Origin: Bordetella genomosp. 9
GTDB lineage: Bacteria > Pseudomonadota > Gammaproteobacteria > Burkholderiales > Burkholderiaceae_B
NCBI RefSeq assembly: GCF_002119725.1
Contig: NZ_CP021109.1
Coordinates: 3,720,001 to 3,784,000 of the forward strand
DNA: 64,000 nucleotides
Direction of reading: 5' to 3'
Part shown: in pieces, positions 25,811-35,516 of the stretch
Layout of the letters: every line of letters begins with the position of its first letter
How positions within the stretch are numbered: position 1 is the first letter of the stretch
The notes under the pieces: generated by a model
What the model saw: the letters and a program-made list of their open reading frames with translations, nothing else
What the model was told of the DNA's origin: nothing
The model's database searches: none
Program-made: the position numbers and the translations under genes

Positions 25811-28099
25811 CTAACGGCGATTGTTGGCGTCAACCACGGTCAGCGCCGTCATGTTGATGATGCGGCGTACCGTGGAACTGGAAGTAAGGATGTGCACCGG
25901 CGCGTTGGCGCCCAGCAGGAAGGGACCCACGGCAACGTTGCCGCCGGCGGCGGTCTTCAGCAGGTTGTACGCAATATTGCCGGCGTCGACATTGGGGCAG
26001 ACCAGCAGGTTGGCGCTGCCCTTGAGCGTCGAGGACGGAAGAATGCGCAGGCGCAGCTCCTCGTCCAGCGCGCAGTCGCCGTGCATTTCGCCGTCGATCT
26101 CGATGTCCGGCGCGCGCTCGCGCACGATCTGCAGGGCCGCGCGCATCTTGGCGCCGGACGACGAACTGCCGGAACCGAAGTTGGAGCGCGACAGCAAGGC
26201 GACCTTGGGCGCGATGTTCAGGCGTTCCATTTCCTGGGCGGCGGCGATCGTGAATTCGGCGATCTGCTCGGCGCTGGGCTCTTCATTGATGTGCGTATCC
26301 ACCAGCACCACGGTGCGCTCGGCCAGCAGCAGGATGCTCATGGCGGCGTACACGTTGCTGCCGGGCCGCTTGCCGATCACCTCGTCGATGAAACGCAGGT
26401 GATCGCCATACGCGCCCACGGTGCCGCAGATCATGCCGTCCGCGTCGCCCAGATACACCATCATCGCGCCGATCAGCGTCAGCCGGCGGCGCATTTCGAC
26501 GCGCGCCATTTCCTTCGTGATCCCGCGCCGGCACATCAATTCCCAGTACGTGGTCCAGTAGCGATGGAACCGCTCGTCGTATTCGGGGTTGGTGACCTCC
26601 ACGTCCTCGCCCAGGCGCAGGCGCAGGCCCAGGCGCTCGATGCGCTGGGCCAGCACCGCCGGGCGGCCGACCAGGATGGGCTTGGCCAGACCTTCGTCCA
26701 CCACTGCCTGCACCGCGCGCAGCACGCGCTCGTCCTCGCCTTCGGTGAACACGACGCGCGATTTGCCCCCTTCGCGCACGAAACGCTTGGCCGCGGCGAA
26801 CAGCGGCTTCATGAATGCGCCGGAGTGGTACACGAACTGCTGCAGCTGCTCGATATAGCTTTCCATATCGGCCAGCGGACGCGTCGCCACGCCCTCGTCC
26901 ATCGCGGCCTTGGCCACGGCCGGCGCGATGCGGACGATCAGCCGCGGATCGAAGGGCTTCGGAATGAAATATTCGGGACCGAAGCACAGATCGAAGGTGC
27001 CATACGCGGCGGCCACCACTTCGCTCTGTTCTTCCTGCGCCAGCTTGGCGATGGCATAGACCGCCGCCTTTTCCATGCCGCGAGTGATGGTGGTCGCACC
27101 GACGTCCAGGGCGCCGCGGAAGATGTACGGGAAGCACAGGACGTTGTTGACCTGGTTCGGGTAGTCCGAGCGGCCGGTCGCCATCACGGCATCGTCGCGC
27201 ACGCTCTTGACGACTTCGGGCAGCACTTCGGGCGTGGGGTTGGCAAGCGCCAGGATCAAGGGCCGGGGAGCCATGGCGGCGACCATTTCGGGCTTGAGCA
27301 CGTTGCCGGCCGACAGGCCCAGGAACACGTCGGCGCCTTCGATCACTTCGGCGAGCTTGCGCTTGTCCGTCTTGCGCGCGAAGCGCGCCTTGTCGGGATC
27401 CATCAGCGTGGTCCGGCCTTCGTAGACCACGCCTTCGATGTCGGTGACCCACACGTTTTCTTCCGGCAGGCCCAGGTCCACCATCAGGTCCAGACAGGCC
27501 AGCGCCGCGGCGCCGGCGCCGGACGTCACGACCTTGACATTGCGGATGTCCTTGCCGACGACCTTCAGCCCATTGATGAACGCGGCGCACACGGTGATTG
27601 CGGTGCCGTGCTGGTCGTCATGGAAAACCGGAATCTTCATGCGCTCGCGCAGCTTGCGTTCGACGACGAAGCACTCGGGCGCCTTGATGTCTTCCAGGTT
27701 GATCCCGCCAAAGGTGGGCTCCAGGCCGGCGATGATTTCGACGAGCTTGTCCGGGTCGGTTTCACCGATTTCGATGTCGAACACGTCCAGGCCGGCGAAC
27801 TTCTTGAAAAGCACCGCCTTGCCTTCCATCACGGGCTTGGACGCCAGCGCGCCGATGTTGCCCAGGCCGAGCACCGCCGTACCGTTGGAGATCACCCCCA
27901 CGAGGTTGCCGCGGCTGGTGAAGCGGTAGGCGTTGACGGGATCGGCGACGATTTCTTCGCACGCCGCCGCAACACCGGGCGTATACGCAAGCGCCAGATC
28001 GCGTTGGTTGGTCAGTTGCTTGGTCGGCGTGACCGACACTTTGCCGGGGCGTCCCTGCTCGTGATACTCGAGCGCGGCCTTGCGCAGATTGGCGTCCAT
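25811..28099 (-). CDS. maeB: NADP-dependent malic enzyme, MaeB type
   Basis: 762-residue enzyme decarboxylating malate to pyruvate with NADP+. Residues 1 to about 430 are malic enzyme: [47 protein letters not shown] and the cofactor site [13 protein letters not shown]. The C-terminal 330 residues form a phosphotransacetylase-like domain (from [16 protein letters not shown]), which in MaeB enzymes is not catalytic but binds acetyl-CoA for regulation. The length matches other MaeB proteins (about 760). It is transcribed alone. Confidence 0.94.
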   Translation of the reverse strand: MDANLRKAALEYHEQGRPGKVSVTPTKQLTNQRDLALAYTPGVAAACEEIVADPVNAYRFTSRGNLVGVISNGTAVLGLGNIGALASKPVMEGKAVLFKKFAGLDVFDIEIGETDPDKLVEIIAGLEPTFGGINLEDIKAPECFVVERKLRERMKIPVFHDDQHGTAITVCAAFINGLKVVGKDIRNVKVVTSGAGAAALACLDLMVDLGLPEENVWVTDIEGVVYEGRTTLMDPDKARFARKTDKRKLAEVIEGADVFLGLSAGNVLKPEMVAAMAPRPLILALANPTPEVLPEVVKSVRDDAVMATGRSDYPNQVNNVLCFPYIFRGALDVGATTITRGMEKAAVYAIAKLAQEEQSEVVAAAYGTFDLCFGPEYFIPKPFDPRLIVRIAPAVAKAAMDEGVATRPLADMESYIEQLQQFVYHSGAFMKPLFAAAKRFVREGGKSRVVFTEGEDERVLRAVQAVVDEGLAKPILVGRPAVLAQRIERLGLRLRLGEDVEVTNPEYDERFHRYWTTYWELMCRRGITKEMARVEMRRRLTLIGAMMVYLGDADGMICGTVGAYGDHLRFIDEVIGKRPGSNVYAAMSILLLAERTVVLVDTHINEEPSAEQIAEFTIAAAQEMERLNIAPKVALLSRSNFGSGSSSSGAKMRAALQIVRERAPDIEIDGEMHGDCALDEELRLRILPSSTLKGSANLLVCPNVDAGNIAYNLLKTAAGGNVAVGPFLLGANAPVHILTSSSTVRRIINMTALTVVDANNRR

Positions 28100-28199
28100 G
28101 ATCGTGATACGTGTAAAGAAAGTTGAAAACCGAAACGCTGGATTCTAGTCCCTTAGCGCCGAAGCTGCCTGAGGCGCCCACAGCCGCCCGAGGGAGCGG

Positions 28200-29207
28200 C
28201 TATGTTACCCCGGTACACGCGTGTGCCCGTGATGCGGCGCGGAACGGACCGAATATTCCCGCGGGGTCGAAGGCTTCCTTCACGCGAGCATCGAGCGCAC
28301 GCGCCTGCGGCGGCGGGGGCGGCGATGCCAGCGCAGGCCGTTCTTCGCCGGCCGGCACGGTAAGCGCCAGGCTCTCGAGCCATACGAGGGAGCCGCCGTG
28401 CCCGTGCAGGGCCTGCGCCAGATTGATGGAAGCCGGCGGACATGGAACGAGTGCGTCGATGCGATAACACGCGGGCCACGCGGGCTGCGTGCGGCACCAT
28501 TCCGCCTGCGTGCTCGACGCCAGCCGGAACAATTCGGGCACCAGACGCTGCAGGGCAGCGGTGCGCAGCGGTTCCCCATCCTGCGCCCCAAAAGGTCCCA
28601 GGCGATCCACCGCCCCATCGGCCAGCATGACTTCCGCCGCGTGGATGCCGGAGAAATCCCCGCGCCCGGTCGGCCAGGCAGCGGCCGACCGGTCCGCAAA
28701 CCAATCCGCCAGCATCCGGCCGGGCTCGGCATGGGTGAATTGCGGCAAGCCCGCCGCCGCCAGTTCGCCCAGCGTGACGCCAGGCTCGGCGCGCCAGAGC
28801 GGGCGCGGTCCGGGAACCCGCGCCAGGCGGTTCAGATGGCGTGGATCGATCCACAGGATGGGCCGGGCGTCGCCGGCTTCGGCCGGCACCCAGCGCCCGG
28901 CATCGCTGCGCTGCGCCGTCGCACAGGACGCCGACGGCATTGCACCGGCCGCCAGCGCCATCCGCACGCCGAACTCGGCGCAAAGCGAACGCGCAACGCG
29001 CACGTCGGCGCCATCCGCCGGCGCCCAGCGCAGGCCCGGCGGCTGCCCGCGCCCAGCTTCTTCGTCCCTGTTCCCGGCATCTGCTCCAACGCCGGCGACG
29101 CGCTCGAAATCGCCCGCGCACAGACGGCGCAGGCGATCGCCGAACGCCTGCCATGGCGTGCGCGGCGTTGGCCGCCCCAGCAGGAATGCGCGTCGCGATG
29201 GCTGCAT
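28200..29207 (-). CDS. Probable FAD-linked oxidase-type protein, divergent
   Basis: 335-residue product resembling the FAD-binding subunit type of glycolate or lactate oxidases. Visible features are MxPSRRAFLLGR at the N-terminus, resembling a twin-arginine motif but without a hydrophobic core, the RAEPGVTLGELAAAGL segment typical of FAD_binding_4 domains, and the C-terminal VKEAFDPAGIFGP that ends many FAD-linked oxidases. The middle is poorly conserved and acidic/Ala-rich. Flanked by maeB (100 bp) and a divergent aminotransferase. Substrate and activity are unknown; it could be a degenerate GlcE relative. Confidence 0.6.
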   Translation of the reverse strand: MQPSRRAFLLGRPTPRTPWQAFGDRLRRLCAGDFERVAGVGADAGNRDEEAGRGQPPGLRWAPADGADVRVARSLCAEFGVRMALAAGAMPSASCATAQRSDAGRWVPAEAGDARPILWIDPRHLNRLARVPGPRPLWRAEPGVTLGELAAAGLPQFTHAEPGRMLADWFADRSAAAWPTGRGDFSGIHAAEVMLADGAVDRLGPFGAQDGEPLRTAALQRLVPELFRLASSTQAEWCRTQPAWPACYRIDALVPCPPASINLAQALHGHGGSLVWLESLALTVPAGEERPALASPPPPPQARALDARVKEAFDPAGIFGPFRAASRAHACTGVT

Positions 29208-29257
29208 GACTACAATCCCCTTTTTCGATGATCGGGCCCCGCCCGCCAGAGTCCAGT

Positions 29258-30424
29258 ATGCCGCCCCTCGCCGACCGCACCGCCGAATTTCTCACCTTCC
29301 ACGCGGTGGAGGTATTCAAGCAGGCGCAGGCGCTGCAGGCCGCCGGCCGCGACATCATCAGCCTGGGCATCGGCGAGCCGGACTTTACCGCGCCCCCACC
29401 CGTGGTGGAAGCGCTGGAGCGGGCCGCGCGCGCGGGACTGAGCGGCTATAGTCCTCCCGCCGGGTTATCCGCGCTCAGGGAGGCCATCGCCGGCTTTCAT
29501 GCCAGGCTGGGGGCGGAGATCGACCCGTCGCGCGTCATCGTCACGGCCGGCGCGTCCGGCGCGCTGTCGCTGGCCTGCGCCGCACTGGTCAATCCCGGGG
29601 CCGAAGTGCTGATGCCCGACCCATCCTACCCGGCGAACAGCAATTTCGTGCTGGCGGCCGGCGGACAGCCGCGCCTGATCCCCAGTACGGCCGCCAAACG
29701 CTTCCAACTGTCGGCCGCCGACGTGCGGGCGCATTGGGGGGCGCGCACGGGCGGGGTGATGATCGCGTCGCCCAGCAATCCGACGGGCACCTCCATCGCC
29801 ACGGATGAGCTGACCGCCTTGCTTGCCGAAGTCAAGGCGCGCGGCGGCTTCACGTTGATGGACGAGATCTATCTGGCGTTGTCGTATGCCGGCACGCCGC
29901 AAACCGCGCTCGCGCTGGACGACGACGTTGTCGTCATCAACAGCTTCTCGAAGTACTTCAATATGACGGGTTGGCGCCTGGGCTGGCTGATCGTGCCGCC
30001 GGCCATGGTGGCGCCCGTGGAGAAGATGGCGGCCAGCCTGGCCATCTGCGCCCCGACGCTGGCCCAGCACGCCGCGGTGGCGTGTTTCGCGGCGGAATCC
30101 CTGGAAATCTATGAAACGCGTCGCCTCGCCTTTCAGCAACGGCGCGACTTCCTGCTCGATGCCTTCGAACGGATGGGCATCGACGTGCCGGTCAAGCCGG
30201 ATGGCGCGTTCTACATTTACGCGGACGTGTCCCGGTGGGGCATGGACAGCGCGGAATTCGCGACCCGTTTGCTGCATGAGGCCGGCGTCGCAGCCGTGCC
30301 CGGCCTGGATTTCGGTCCGGCGCACGCCAGCCGGACCTTGCGTTTTTCCTACACCACCGGCATGCCGCGCCTGGAAGAAGCGGCCGCCCGCATCGGGCGC
30401 TTCGTGGAGACGCTGCGCCGCTGA
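29258..30424 (+). CDS. PLP-dependent aminotransferase, class I/II
   Basis: 388-residue fold-type I aminotransferase. The cofactor lysine is Lys232 in INSFSKYFNMTGWRLGW, a match to the class I signature; MDEIYLALSY contributes the Asp and Tyr contacting PLP; the N-terminal ISLGIGEPDF and SPSNPTGT segments and the final FSYTTG also fit. Probably acts on aromatic or acidic amino acids, but the substrate cannot be read from sequence. Start uncertain: ATGs at 29228 and 29258 are both in frame and neither has a strong ribosome-binding site. A TACAAT -10 candidate is at 29211. Confidence 0.85.
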   Translation: MPPLADRTAEFLTFHAVEVFKQAQALQAAGRDIISLGIGEPDFTAPPPVVEALERAARAGLSGYSPPAGLSALREAIAGFHARLGAEIDPSRVIVTAGASGALSLACAALVNPGAEVLMPDPSYPANSNFVLAAGGQPRLIPSTAAKRFQLSAADVRAHWGARTGGVMIASPSNPTGTSIATDELTALLAEVKARGGFTLMDEIYLALSYAGTPQTALALDDDVVVINSFSKYFNMTGWRLGWLIVPPAMVAPVEKMAASLAICAPTLAQHAAVACFAAESLEIYETRRLAFQQRRDFLLDAFERMGIDVPVKPDGAFYIYADVSRWGMDSAEFATRLLHEAGVAAVPGLDFGPAHASRTLRFSYTTGMPRLEEAAARIGRFVETLRR

Positions 30425-30516
30425 GCGCCCGCGCCGGGGGCGGCCGGGCGGTCACGGGTTGCGGGACCGGCAGGTCCAGGGTTGTGCCGGACGGGCGGGC
30501 CGGCAACGCGGACACA

Positions 30517-31374
30517 TCAATCGCGGGCCAGCGGTATGCCGGACGCGACCGCCAGACGGCGGCGTTCGGCCAGCACCTTGTCGCCGTAGCCGCCGTCATT
30601 GGGACCGCTGGCGCCGACATAGCAGGCCAGGCCGCCGCTGATGGAGCCGCGGCGCTTGATGCAGTCCTTGAGGATACTGGCGCCAACGCGGATGTTCGCC
30701 ACGGGGTCCAGGGCTCCTTTCTTGCCGTAGGCCTCGAACTTGGACTGATGCACGCTGGTCATCACCTGCATCAGACCCTGCGCCCCTACGCTGCTTTCCG
30801 CGAAGGGGTTGTAGCGCGACTCGATCGCGATCACCGCCAGCAGCAGCAAGGGATCGATCTTCAATTCGCGTCCGACCTTGTATGCCGTGTTGACCAATAC
30901 CGCCGTGGCGTCGTACGCCACCTTGTACTTGCGCGAGATATAGTTGCGCAGCGCTTCCGTCTGCGCGTGACTGGCCGTATCCAAGCGCTGTGCGGGCTTG
31001 GGCTCCGGATGGGGCAGCGGCGTCAAAAAGGCCGTGGCATTGCTGGCCGCGTCCGGCACGGCCATGGCGACCGCCCCGGAGGCGCCGCCTGCCTTGTCCG
31101 TATCGTCGTCCAGGCTGGCGAGTGTATCGGCATCGGTATAGGCGAGTTCCGAACCGGTCGAGCCCACGGTAGCGGGCGCGAGCGCCGCCAGCAGGGCCTT
31201 ATGTACCTGCAAGGCCTGGTCGCGCAACCCGGGCAGCGCGACGCCCATGCTGACGGTTACGATGACGGCGATGCCCAGATAGACCGAGCAGATCCGCAGC
31301 CATTCGCCCAGATAACGGTGAACGCCTTGCGCCAGCTGACGAAAGGCGAGACTGGCGACTGACGCATCGGGCAT
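30517..31374 (-). CDS. Membrane-anchored lytic transglycosylase, SLT type
   Basis: 285-residue peptidoglycan-cleaving enzyme. One membrane helix at about residues 29-47 would anchor it in the inner membrane, followed by a linker of about 90 residues and an SLT domain from about residue 160. The catalytic Glu185 lies in IAIESRYNPFAESSVGAQGLMQVM, the classic SLT signature, and GASILKDCIKRRGSISGGLACY follows. Its cleavage product would be 1,6-anhydromuropeptides. Convergent with the aminotransferase gene, divergent from ubiD. Confidence 0.88.
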   Translation of the reverse strand: MPDASVASLAFRQLAQGVHRYLGEWLRICSVYLGIAVIVTVSMGVALPGLRDQALQVHKALLAALAPATVGSTGSELAYTDADTLASLDDDTDKAGGASGAVAMAVPDAASNATAFLTPLPHPEPKPAQRLDTASHAQTEALRNYISRKYKVAYDATAVLVNTAYKVGRELKIDPLLLLAVIAIESRYNPFAESSVGAQGLMQVMTSVHQSKFEAYGKKGALDPVANIRVGASILKDCIKRRGSISGGLACYVGASGPNDGGYGDKVLAERRRLAVASGIPLARD

Positions 31375-31517
31375 TTCCTACCTCCTGCGTTTTGAAAGGA
31401 AGGGGATGTTAACCTCATATGGCCGTTGCATATGTAACCAAACCCACAAACCCCGGCCAACTTTGCGTAATTTTGGCTAATTTCGGCGATTTACGGCCGC
31501 GCTAGTGTAGGACCCCT

Positions 31518-33062
31518 GTGAAATACCGAGATCTCAGAGACTTCATCGCCCAGCTGGAAGCGCGCGGCGACCTCAAACGCATCGCCGCGCCGGTCTCCAC
31601 GCGGCTGGAAATGACCGAAATCGGCGATCGCGTCCTGCGGGCCGGCGGCCCGGCGCTCCTGTTCGAGCGTCCGGTCCACCATGACCGCGCGGCCGACATG
31701 CCGGTGCTGACCAACCTGTTCGGTACGCCGAGGCGGGTGGCCTGGGGAATGGGCGCCGAGCAGGTGGAAGCGCTGCGCGACACCGGTGAGCTGCTGGCTT
31801 CGCTGCGCGAGCCGGAGCCGCCCAAAGGCTTGCGGGATGCCTTCGCCAAAGTGTCCATGCTGAAAGCCGCGCTATGGGACATGAGCCCGAAAACCGTGCG
31901 CGGCCCCGCATGCCAGGAAATCGTGCTGGAAGGCGGCGATGTCGACCTGGCCCGCCTGCCCTTGCAGACCTGCTGGCCGGGCGACGTAGCGCCCCTGCTC
32001 ACGTGGGGGCTGGTCATTACGAAAGGCCCCCGCGCCCGCCGGCAAAACCTGGGCATCTACCGGCAACAACCGATCGGCCGCAACAAGCTCATCATGCGCT
32101 GGCTTTCACACCGCGGCGGCGCCTTGGACTTCCGGGAGCATGCGCAAGCCCATCCGGGCCAGCCCTTCCCGATCGCCGTGGCGCTGGGCGCGGACCCCGC
32201 CACCATCCTGGGCGCGGTGACGCCAGTGCCCGACACGCTGTCCGAATATCAATTCGCCGGCTTGCTGCGCGGCTCGCGCACCGAAGTGGCCAAGGCGCTG
32301 GGCAGCGAGCTTTCCGTGCCGGCGTATGCGGAGATCGTGCTGGAGGGCCACCTGCTGCCAGCCTCCGATCCGCGCGCCGTCGCACCAACCGTACCGGACG
32401 GCGTACCGCCACCGCCGGACACCGGGTACGAGATGGCGCTGGAGGGCCCCTACGGCGACCACACCGGGTATTACAACGAACGCGACTGGTTCCCGGTGTT
32501 CACGGTGGATCGCATCACCATGCGCCGCGACCCGATCTATCACTCCACGTATACCGGCAAACCGCCCGACGAACCGGCGGTGCTGGGCGTCGCGCTGAAT
32601 GAAGTGTTCGTTCCGCTGCTGCGCCGGCAGTTGCCCGAAATCGTCGACTTCTACCTGCCGCCGGAGGGCTGCAGTTATCGCCTGGCTGTGGTGTCGATCC
32701 GCAAACAGTACGCCGGCCACGCCAAACGCGTCATGTTCGGCCTGTGGAGCGTGCTGCGGCAGTTCATGTACACGAAGTTCATCGTGGTGGTCGACGAAGA
32801 CGTGAATCCGCGCGATTGGAAGGAAGTCGTGTGGGCCATGACCACCCGCATGGACCCCGTGCGCGACACCACCCTGGTGGAGCGCACGCCCATCGACTAT
32901 CTGGATTTCGCTTCGCCGGTATCGGGCCTGGGCGGCAAGATGGGCCTGGACGCCACCAACAAGTGGCCGGGCGAGACCGACCGCGAGTGGGGCCGGCCCA
33001 TCGTCATGGACACGGCCGTCAAGCAGAAGGTGGACGCGATATGGGGGCAGTTGGGTCTGTGA
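31518..33062 (+). CDS. ubiD: UbiD-family 3-octaprenyl-4-hydroxybenzoate decarboxylase
   Basis: 514-residue prenylated-FMN-dependent decarboxylase of ubiquinone synthesis. It starts [22 protein letters not shown] (GTG start), and contains [28 protein letters not shown], and the catalytic region [16 protein letters not shown] with Glu and Asp residues, plus the C-terminal LGLDATNK-type segment ([12 protein letters not shown]). Length and the segments point to UbiD itself rather than an aromatic-acid relative. Its last 44 bp overlap a convergent gene. Confidence 0.92.
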   Translation: MKYRDLRDFIAQLEARGDLKRIAAPVSTRLEMTEIGDRVLRAGGPALLFERPVHHDRAADMPVLTNLFGTPRRVAWGMGAEQVEALRDTGELLASLREPEPPKGLRDAFAKVSMLKAALWDMSPKTVRGPACQEIVLEGGDVDLARLPLQTCWPGDVAPLLTWGLVITKGPRARRQNLGIYRQQPIGRNKLIMRWLSHRGGALDFREHAQAHPGQPFPIAVALGADPATILGAVTPVPDTLSEYQFAGLLRGSRTEVAKALGSELSVPAYAEIVLEGHLLPASDPRAVAPTVPDGVPPPPDTGYEMALEGPYGDHTGYYNERDWFPVFTVDRITMRRDPIYHSTYTGKPPDEPAVLGVALNEVFVPLLRRQLPEIVDFYLPPEGCSYRLAVVSIRKQYAGHAKRVMFGLWSVLRQFMYTKFIVVVDEDVNPRDWKEVVWAMTTRMDPVRDTTLVERTPIDYLDFASPVSGLGGKMGLDATNKWPGETDREWGRPIVMDTAVKQKVDAIWGQLGL

Positions 33063-33468
33063 CGGCGGGGTTTTCCGCGCCGCCCGGCCCGCCCCATTCC
33101 GCGCCCCGGCTGCCGGCCGGCGGCGCGCCATCCTCCTGGCGCGCCCGCCAGCCGCGATAGACCTGGAAGCCGACCACCGCAGCGGTGGCCAGTTTCAGCA
33201 AGCGCGAGCGCTTTCCGCGCAGAAAGATCGCCGACACCGTGGACATGATGACGGGATAGCGGCGAGCCATGGAAAACGCCCGCCACGCCAGCATGGACGC
33301 GTTGCCCACGCCGACGCGCGGCATCATGCCTTTGATCAGGCGCGAGGGGGACAAGGACTGCGTGAGGTCCGACACGCAGTGCACGAGCGATTCGCGCTCG
33401 ACCGCCGCCCGGGCGCGAAGCAGCTCGATGCGGACCTGGCGGTCGACCGCCGGAGATACTTTGTTCAT
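33019..33468 (-). CDS. Hypothetical protein of a yqjDE-like cluster
   Basis: 149-residue protein: a hydrophilic N-terminal half with the pattern [19 protein letters not shown], then a basic segment [12 protein letters not shown], a hydrophobic [18 protein letters not shown] patch near residue 95 and a disordered Pro/Gly-rich tail. It resembles in position the YqjK-type third gene after yqjD and yqjE, but I do not recognise the family from sequence. Its start overlaps the stop of the holin-family gene (ATGA), implying coupling. Its 3' end overlaps ubiD by 44 bp on the opposite strand. Confidence 0.7.
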   Translation of the reverse strand: MNKVSPAVDRQVRIELLRARAAVERESLVHCVSDLTQSLSPSRLIKGMMPRVGVGNASMLAWRAFSMARRYPVIMSTVSAIFLRGKRSRLLKLATAAVVGFQVYRGWRARQEDGAPPAGSRGAEWGGPGGAENPAVTDPTAPISRPPSA

Positions 33469-33920
33469 GCGGAAGTCTCCCGTCGCCGCCCCGCGGGCGA
33501 GTGGCGCTCGGCTTCGGCCCGCCGTTCGGCTTCCTCTTCCTCTTGCGCCGCGGCGCGCAAATGCCCGAGCAATTGCACGTCCCGCTTCAATTCATCCAGG
33601 GTGGCAGCGAAAGGCTTGGGCCCCAGAACGAGCGTGCGGCGCACGAGATAGATGAGGATCAGCCCCAGCACGGCATAGGCGGCGGCAAGCACGCCCAGCG
33701 CGATGTAGCGCTGATCGGTCGGCCAGAAATAGACGGCGACCAGAATGGAAAACACCAGGACCGCCAGCGTCAGGAACAGCAGCGCCCCGAAAGCGCAGCC
33801 CAGCAGCCGAAGCAGCCGGGCCCACTCCGTGGACGCTTCCAGCGCCAGCAATTCGAATCGCGTCCGCCCCAAATCGACCAAACTGGAGGCGACGCCAAGC
33901 AAGGATCTGCGGATAGCCAT
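33465..33920 (-). CDS. Phage-holin-family (YqjE-like) membrane protein
   Basis: 151-residue protein with two adjacent membrane helices, about residues 40-60 (FGALLFLTLAVLVFSILVAVYFW) and 71-93 (YIALGVLAAAYAVLGLILIYLV), and a charged C-terminal tail rich in Glu, Arg. This layout fits the YqjE/Holin-X family, associated with envelope stress in enterobacteria. It is downstream of a DUF883 (YqjD-like) gene and upstream of a third small gene, with an ATGA overlap. The start at 33920 (MAIRRSLL) is preferred over an upstream ATG at 33995 with non-homologous residues. Confidence 0.8.
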   Translation of the reverse strand: MAIRRSLLGVASSLVDLGRTRFELLALEASTEWARLLRLLGCAFGALLFLTLAVLVFSILVAVYFWPTDQRYIALGVLAAAYAVLGLILIYLVRRTLVLGPKPFAATLDELKRDVQLLGHLRAAAQEEEEAERRAEAERHSPAGRRRETSA

Positions 33921-33981
33921 CGTCGCGGAAGGCGGCCGGCCGGCGAGCCGATGGGCCCGCCGTCCCGTTCGCCCGCTCCGG

Positions 33982-34299
33982 TCAGCGACGCGCAATCAGC
34001 AGGCCGAGCAGCAGGCCGGTCACGCCTGCAATGCCGATGGCCTGCCAAGGATTGTCGTGCACGTAGTCGTCGGTGGCGCGAGCCGCCTTGCGGCCGCGTT
34101 CCATGACGGCGTCCTGCACTTCGTACAAGGCTTCGCGGGTGCGCTTGAGCGAGGTCATCGCCCGGTCGCGCAATTCCGCAGCCTTGTCCCCCGTGCTGGC
34201 GGCGGCTTCGCGCAACAGGTTTTCGGCGTCGTTCAGGCTGCTTTTTACGCTATCGATGAGGTTCTCTTTAGCGCCCTCGGCGGAAGATTTCATATTCAT
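33982..34299 (-). CDS. DUF883 (YqjD/ElaB-like) ribosome/membrane-associated protein
   Basis: 105-residue protein: a long amphipathic helix with many Glu, Lys and Ala residues (ENLIDSVKSSLNDAENLLREAA), then a C-terminal membrane helix with the DUF883 hallmark NPWQAIGIAGVTGLLLGLL just before the basic end (IARR). In E. coli YqjD tethers inactive ribosomes to the membrane in stationary phase. GGAG lies 6 nt upstream of the start. It heads the three-gene membrane cluster going leftward. Confidence 0.9.
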   Translation of the reverse strand: MNMKSSAEGAKENLIDSVKSSLNDAENLLREAAASTGDKAAELRDRAMTSLKRTREALYEVQDAVMERGRKAARATDDYVHDNPWQAIGIAGVTGLLLGLLIARR

Positions 34300-34413
34300 G
34301 ATCGCTCCTTTCTTGTTGCATGACCTGGACGAAACAATGATACCAGCGGCGTTTGGTCTCAAGATGGGTATTGCTACCGTCTGCTACCGCACGCCGCGCG
34401 CCTGCCACGCTGT

Positions 34414-35145
34414 TTATTTGATCTTCGTGATTTCAACGGCGGACTTCGCGCCCTGCTGATCGATGTCCTGCCGCATGACCAGATTCACCGCCGGACAGTA
34501 CCAGTCCGTGACGGTGGTGTTGAGCGCCGGAATGGGAATGGTCAGTCCCTGGAACGTCGCCATGGTCGGATCGGTGTCGCGGCGATAGGAAATGGGCCAG
34601 CACGACTGCTTGCCCAGCGCGGTATCCATGGAGCGCCGCGCGCCGACAGTTTTCTCGCCGATGCGTACTGTCGTGCTGGGGGCCCCGCCTACCGGGGCTT
34701 CCTTGCCGATTCGCAGGCGGAAGCTCGAGCCCGGCAGCTTCTGGCCGGCGCCGGAGATCTTGCCGTCGTATGCGAAAAGACCCAGCATGCGCAAATCGAA
34801 CTGGCCATCCGAAGCGGGTTTCTCGCCGGCGTTTTCGTAGCGCACGAAAGTGGCCTTGCCGCTGCGCACGGTCATCAGGTAATCCAGTTTGGATTTACCC
34901 GGCGGCAGGCCCGCGTAGGAGAAAGTCGCCACGCCGGTCACCCGGGCCCGGCAATTCTCTCCATTGCTTTTGGTTACTTCGCTGAACGTCAGATCGGCGC
35001 CCAACTGCAGATTGCCTGAGCCGGTGAGCTGCACTTGCCCCCCATCGTGGATGAACTGCGCATCGCATACGCCCGCGCGGGCCGCGCCCGCCGTCAGCAG
35101 CGCCGCGCCCGCCACGGCGAGCCGCACAAAAATCTTCCTATGCAC
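34414..35145 (-). CDS. Exported protein of unknown function
   Basis: 243-residue product with a Sec signal peptide of about 24 residues (MHRKIFVRLAVAGAALLTAGAA, cleavage after ARA). The mature protein contains six or more beta-strand-like segments and a C-terminal ALNTTVTDWYCPAVNLVMRQDI segment. Cysteines occur at residues 27, 64 and others (GVCDAQF, GENCRAR, KQSCWPIS, WYCP), consistent with periplasmic disulfides. I do not recognise the family. Monocistronic, between yqjD-like and cysG. Confidence 0.75.
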   Translation of the reverse strand: MHRKIFVRLAVAGAALLTAGAARAGVCDAQFIHDGGQVQLTGSGNLQLGADLTFSEVTKSNGENCRARVTGVATFSYAGLPPGKSKLDYLMTVRSGKATFVRYENAGEKPASDGQFDLRMLGLFAYDGKISGAGQKLPGSSFRLRIGKEAPVGGAPSTTVRIGEKTVGARRSMDTALGKQSCWPISYRRDTDPTMATFQGLTIPIPALNTTVTDWYCPAVNLVMRQDIDQQGAKSAVEITKIK

Positions 35146-35516
35146 GGTAGAACCTCTCCTGAAAGCGCCCGCATCCCGGTGCGGCGCGCGGTCCGCCGAT
35201 ACTACACCCTGTGATGCCGGGGATCGTGACCGGAGTGCGCGGTCCGGACGCTGCCGACAGCCCCTTCTTCAGCGGTGCGAAACCGCCGTGGCCCGCCGCA
35301 CGTGGGTGCCGCGCCGGCGAGCCATATATCGCGTATGCGCCCAAATCCAAGATATATATACAGATGAATAATATGGACATACCGAGTTATTCGTTCCAAG
35401 GCGGCTTGCACTCTCTCTAGAATGGCGGCTCGCCAGCTCCCGCGGCGCAGCCGCACTGCGGGCGATTTCCGCCTTTCCGGCTCCTCGCCCTCCGGGCCGC
35501 CCTTTCCCACGCCGAC
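35146..35516. other. Divergent non-coding stretch upstream of cysG
   Basis: 371 bases between a leftward exported-protein gene and cysG. An unusually AT-rich patch (35350-35395, including GATATATATAC) contrasts with the GC-rich surroundings and looks like the cysG promoter region. It includes the inverted repeat at 35366-35392. No gene seen. Confidence 0.6.
35366..35392. promoter_or_regulatory. GAATAA/TTATTC inverted repeat upstream of cysG
   Basis: GAATAA (35366-35371) and TTATTC (35387-35392) form an inverted repeat with a 15-nt spacer in the AT-rich patch. The ATAA-N-TTAT layout resembles LysR-type sites such as CysB targets, so control of siroheme synthesis by sulfur status is plausible but unproven. 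Confidence 0.35.

Noticed and set aside
25559..28126. Long 855-codon open frame opposite maeB
   Set aside because: It is antisense to a certain gene (maeB). Its composition is His/Arg/Ala-rich with no domain, as expected of a high-GC shadow frame.
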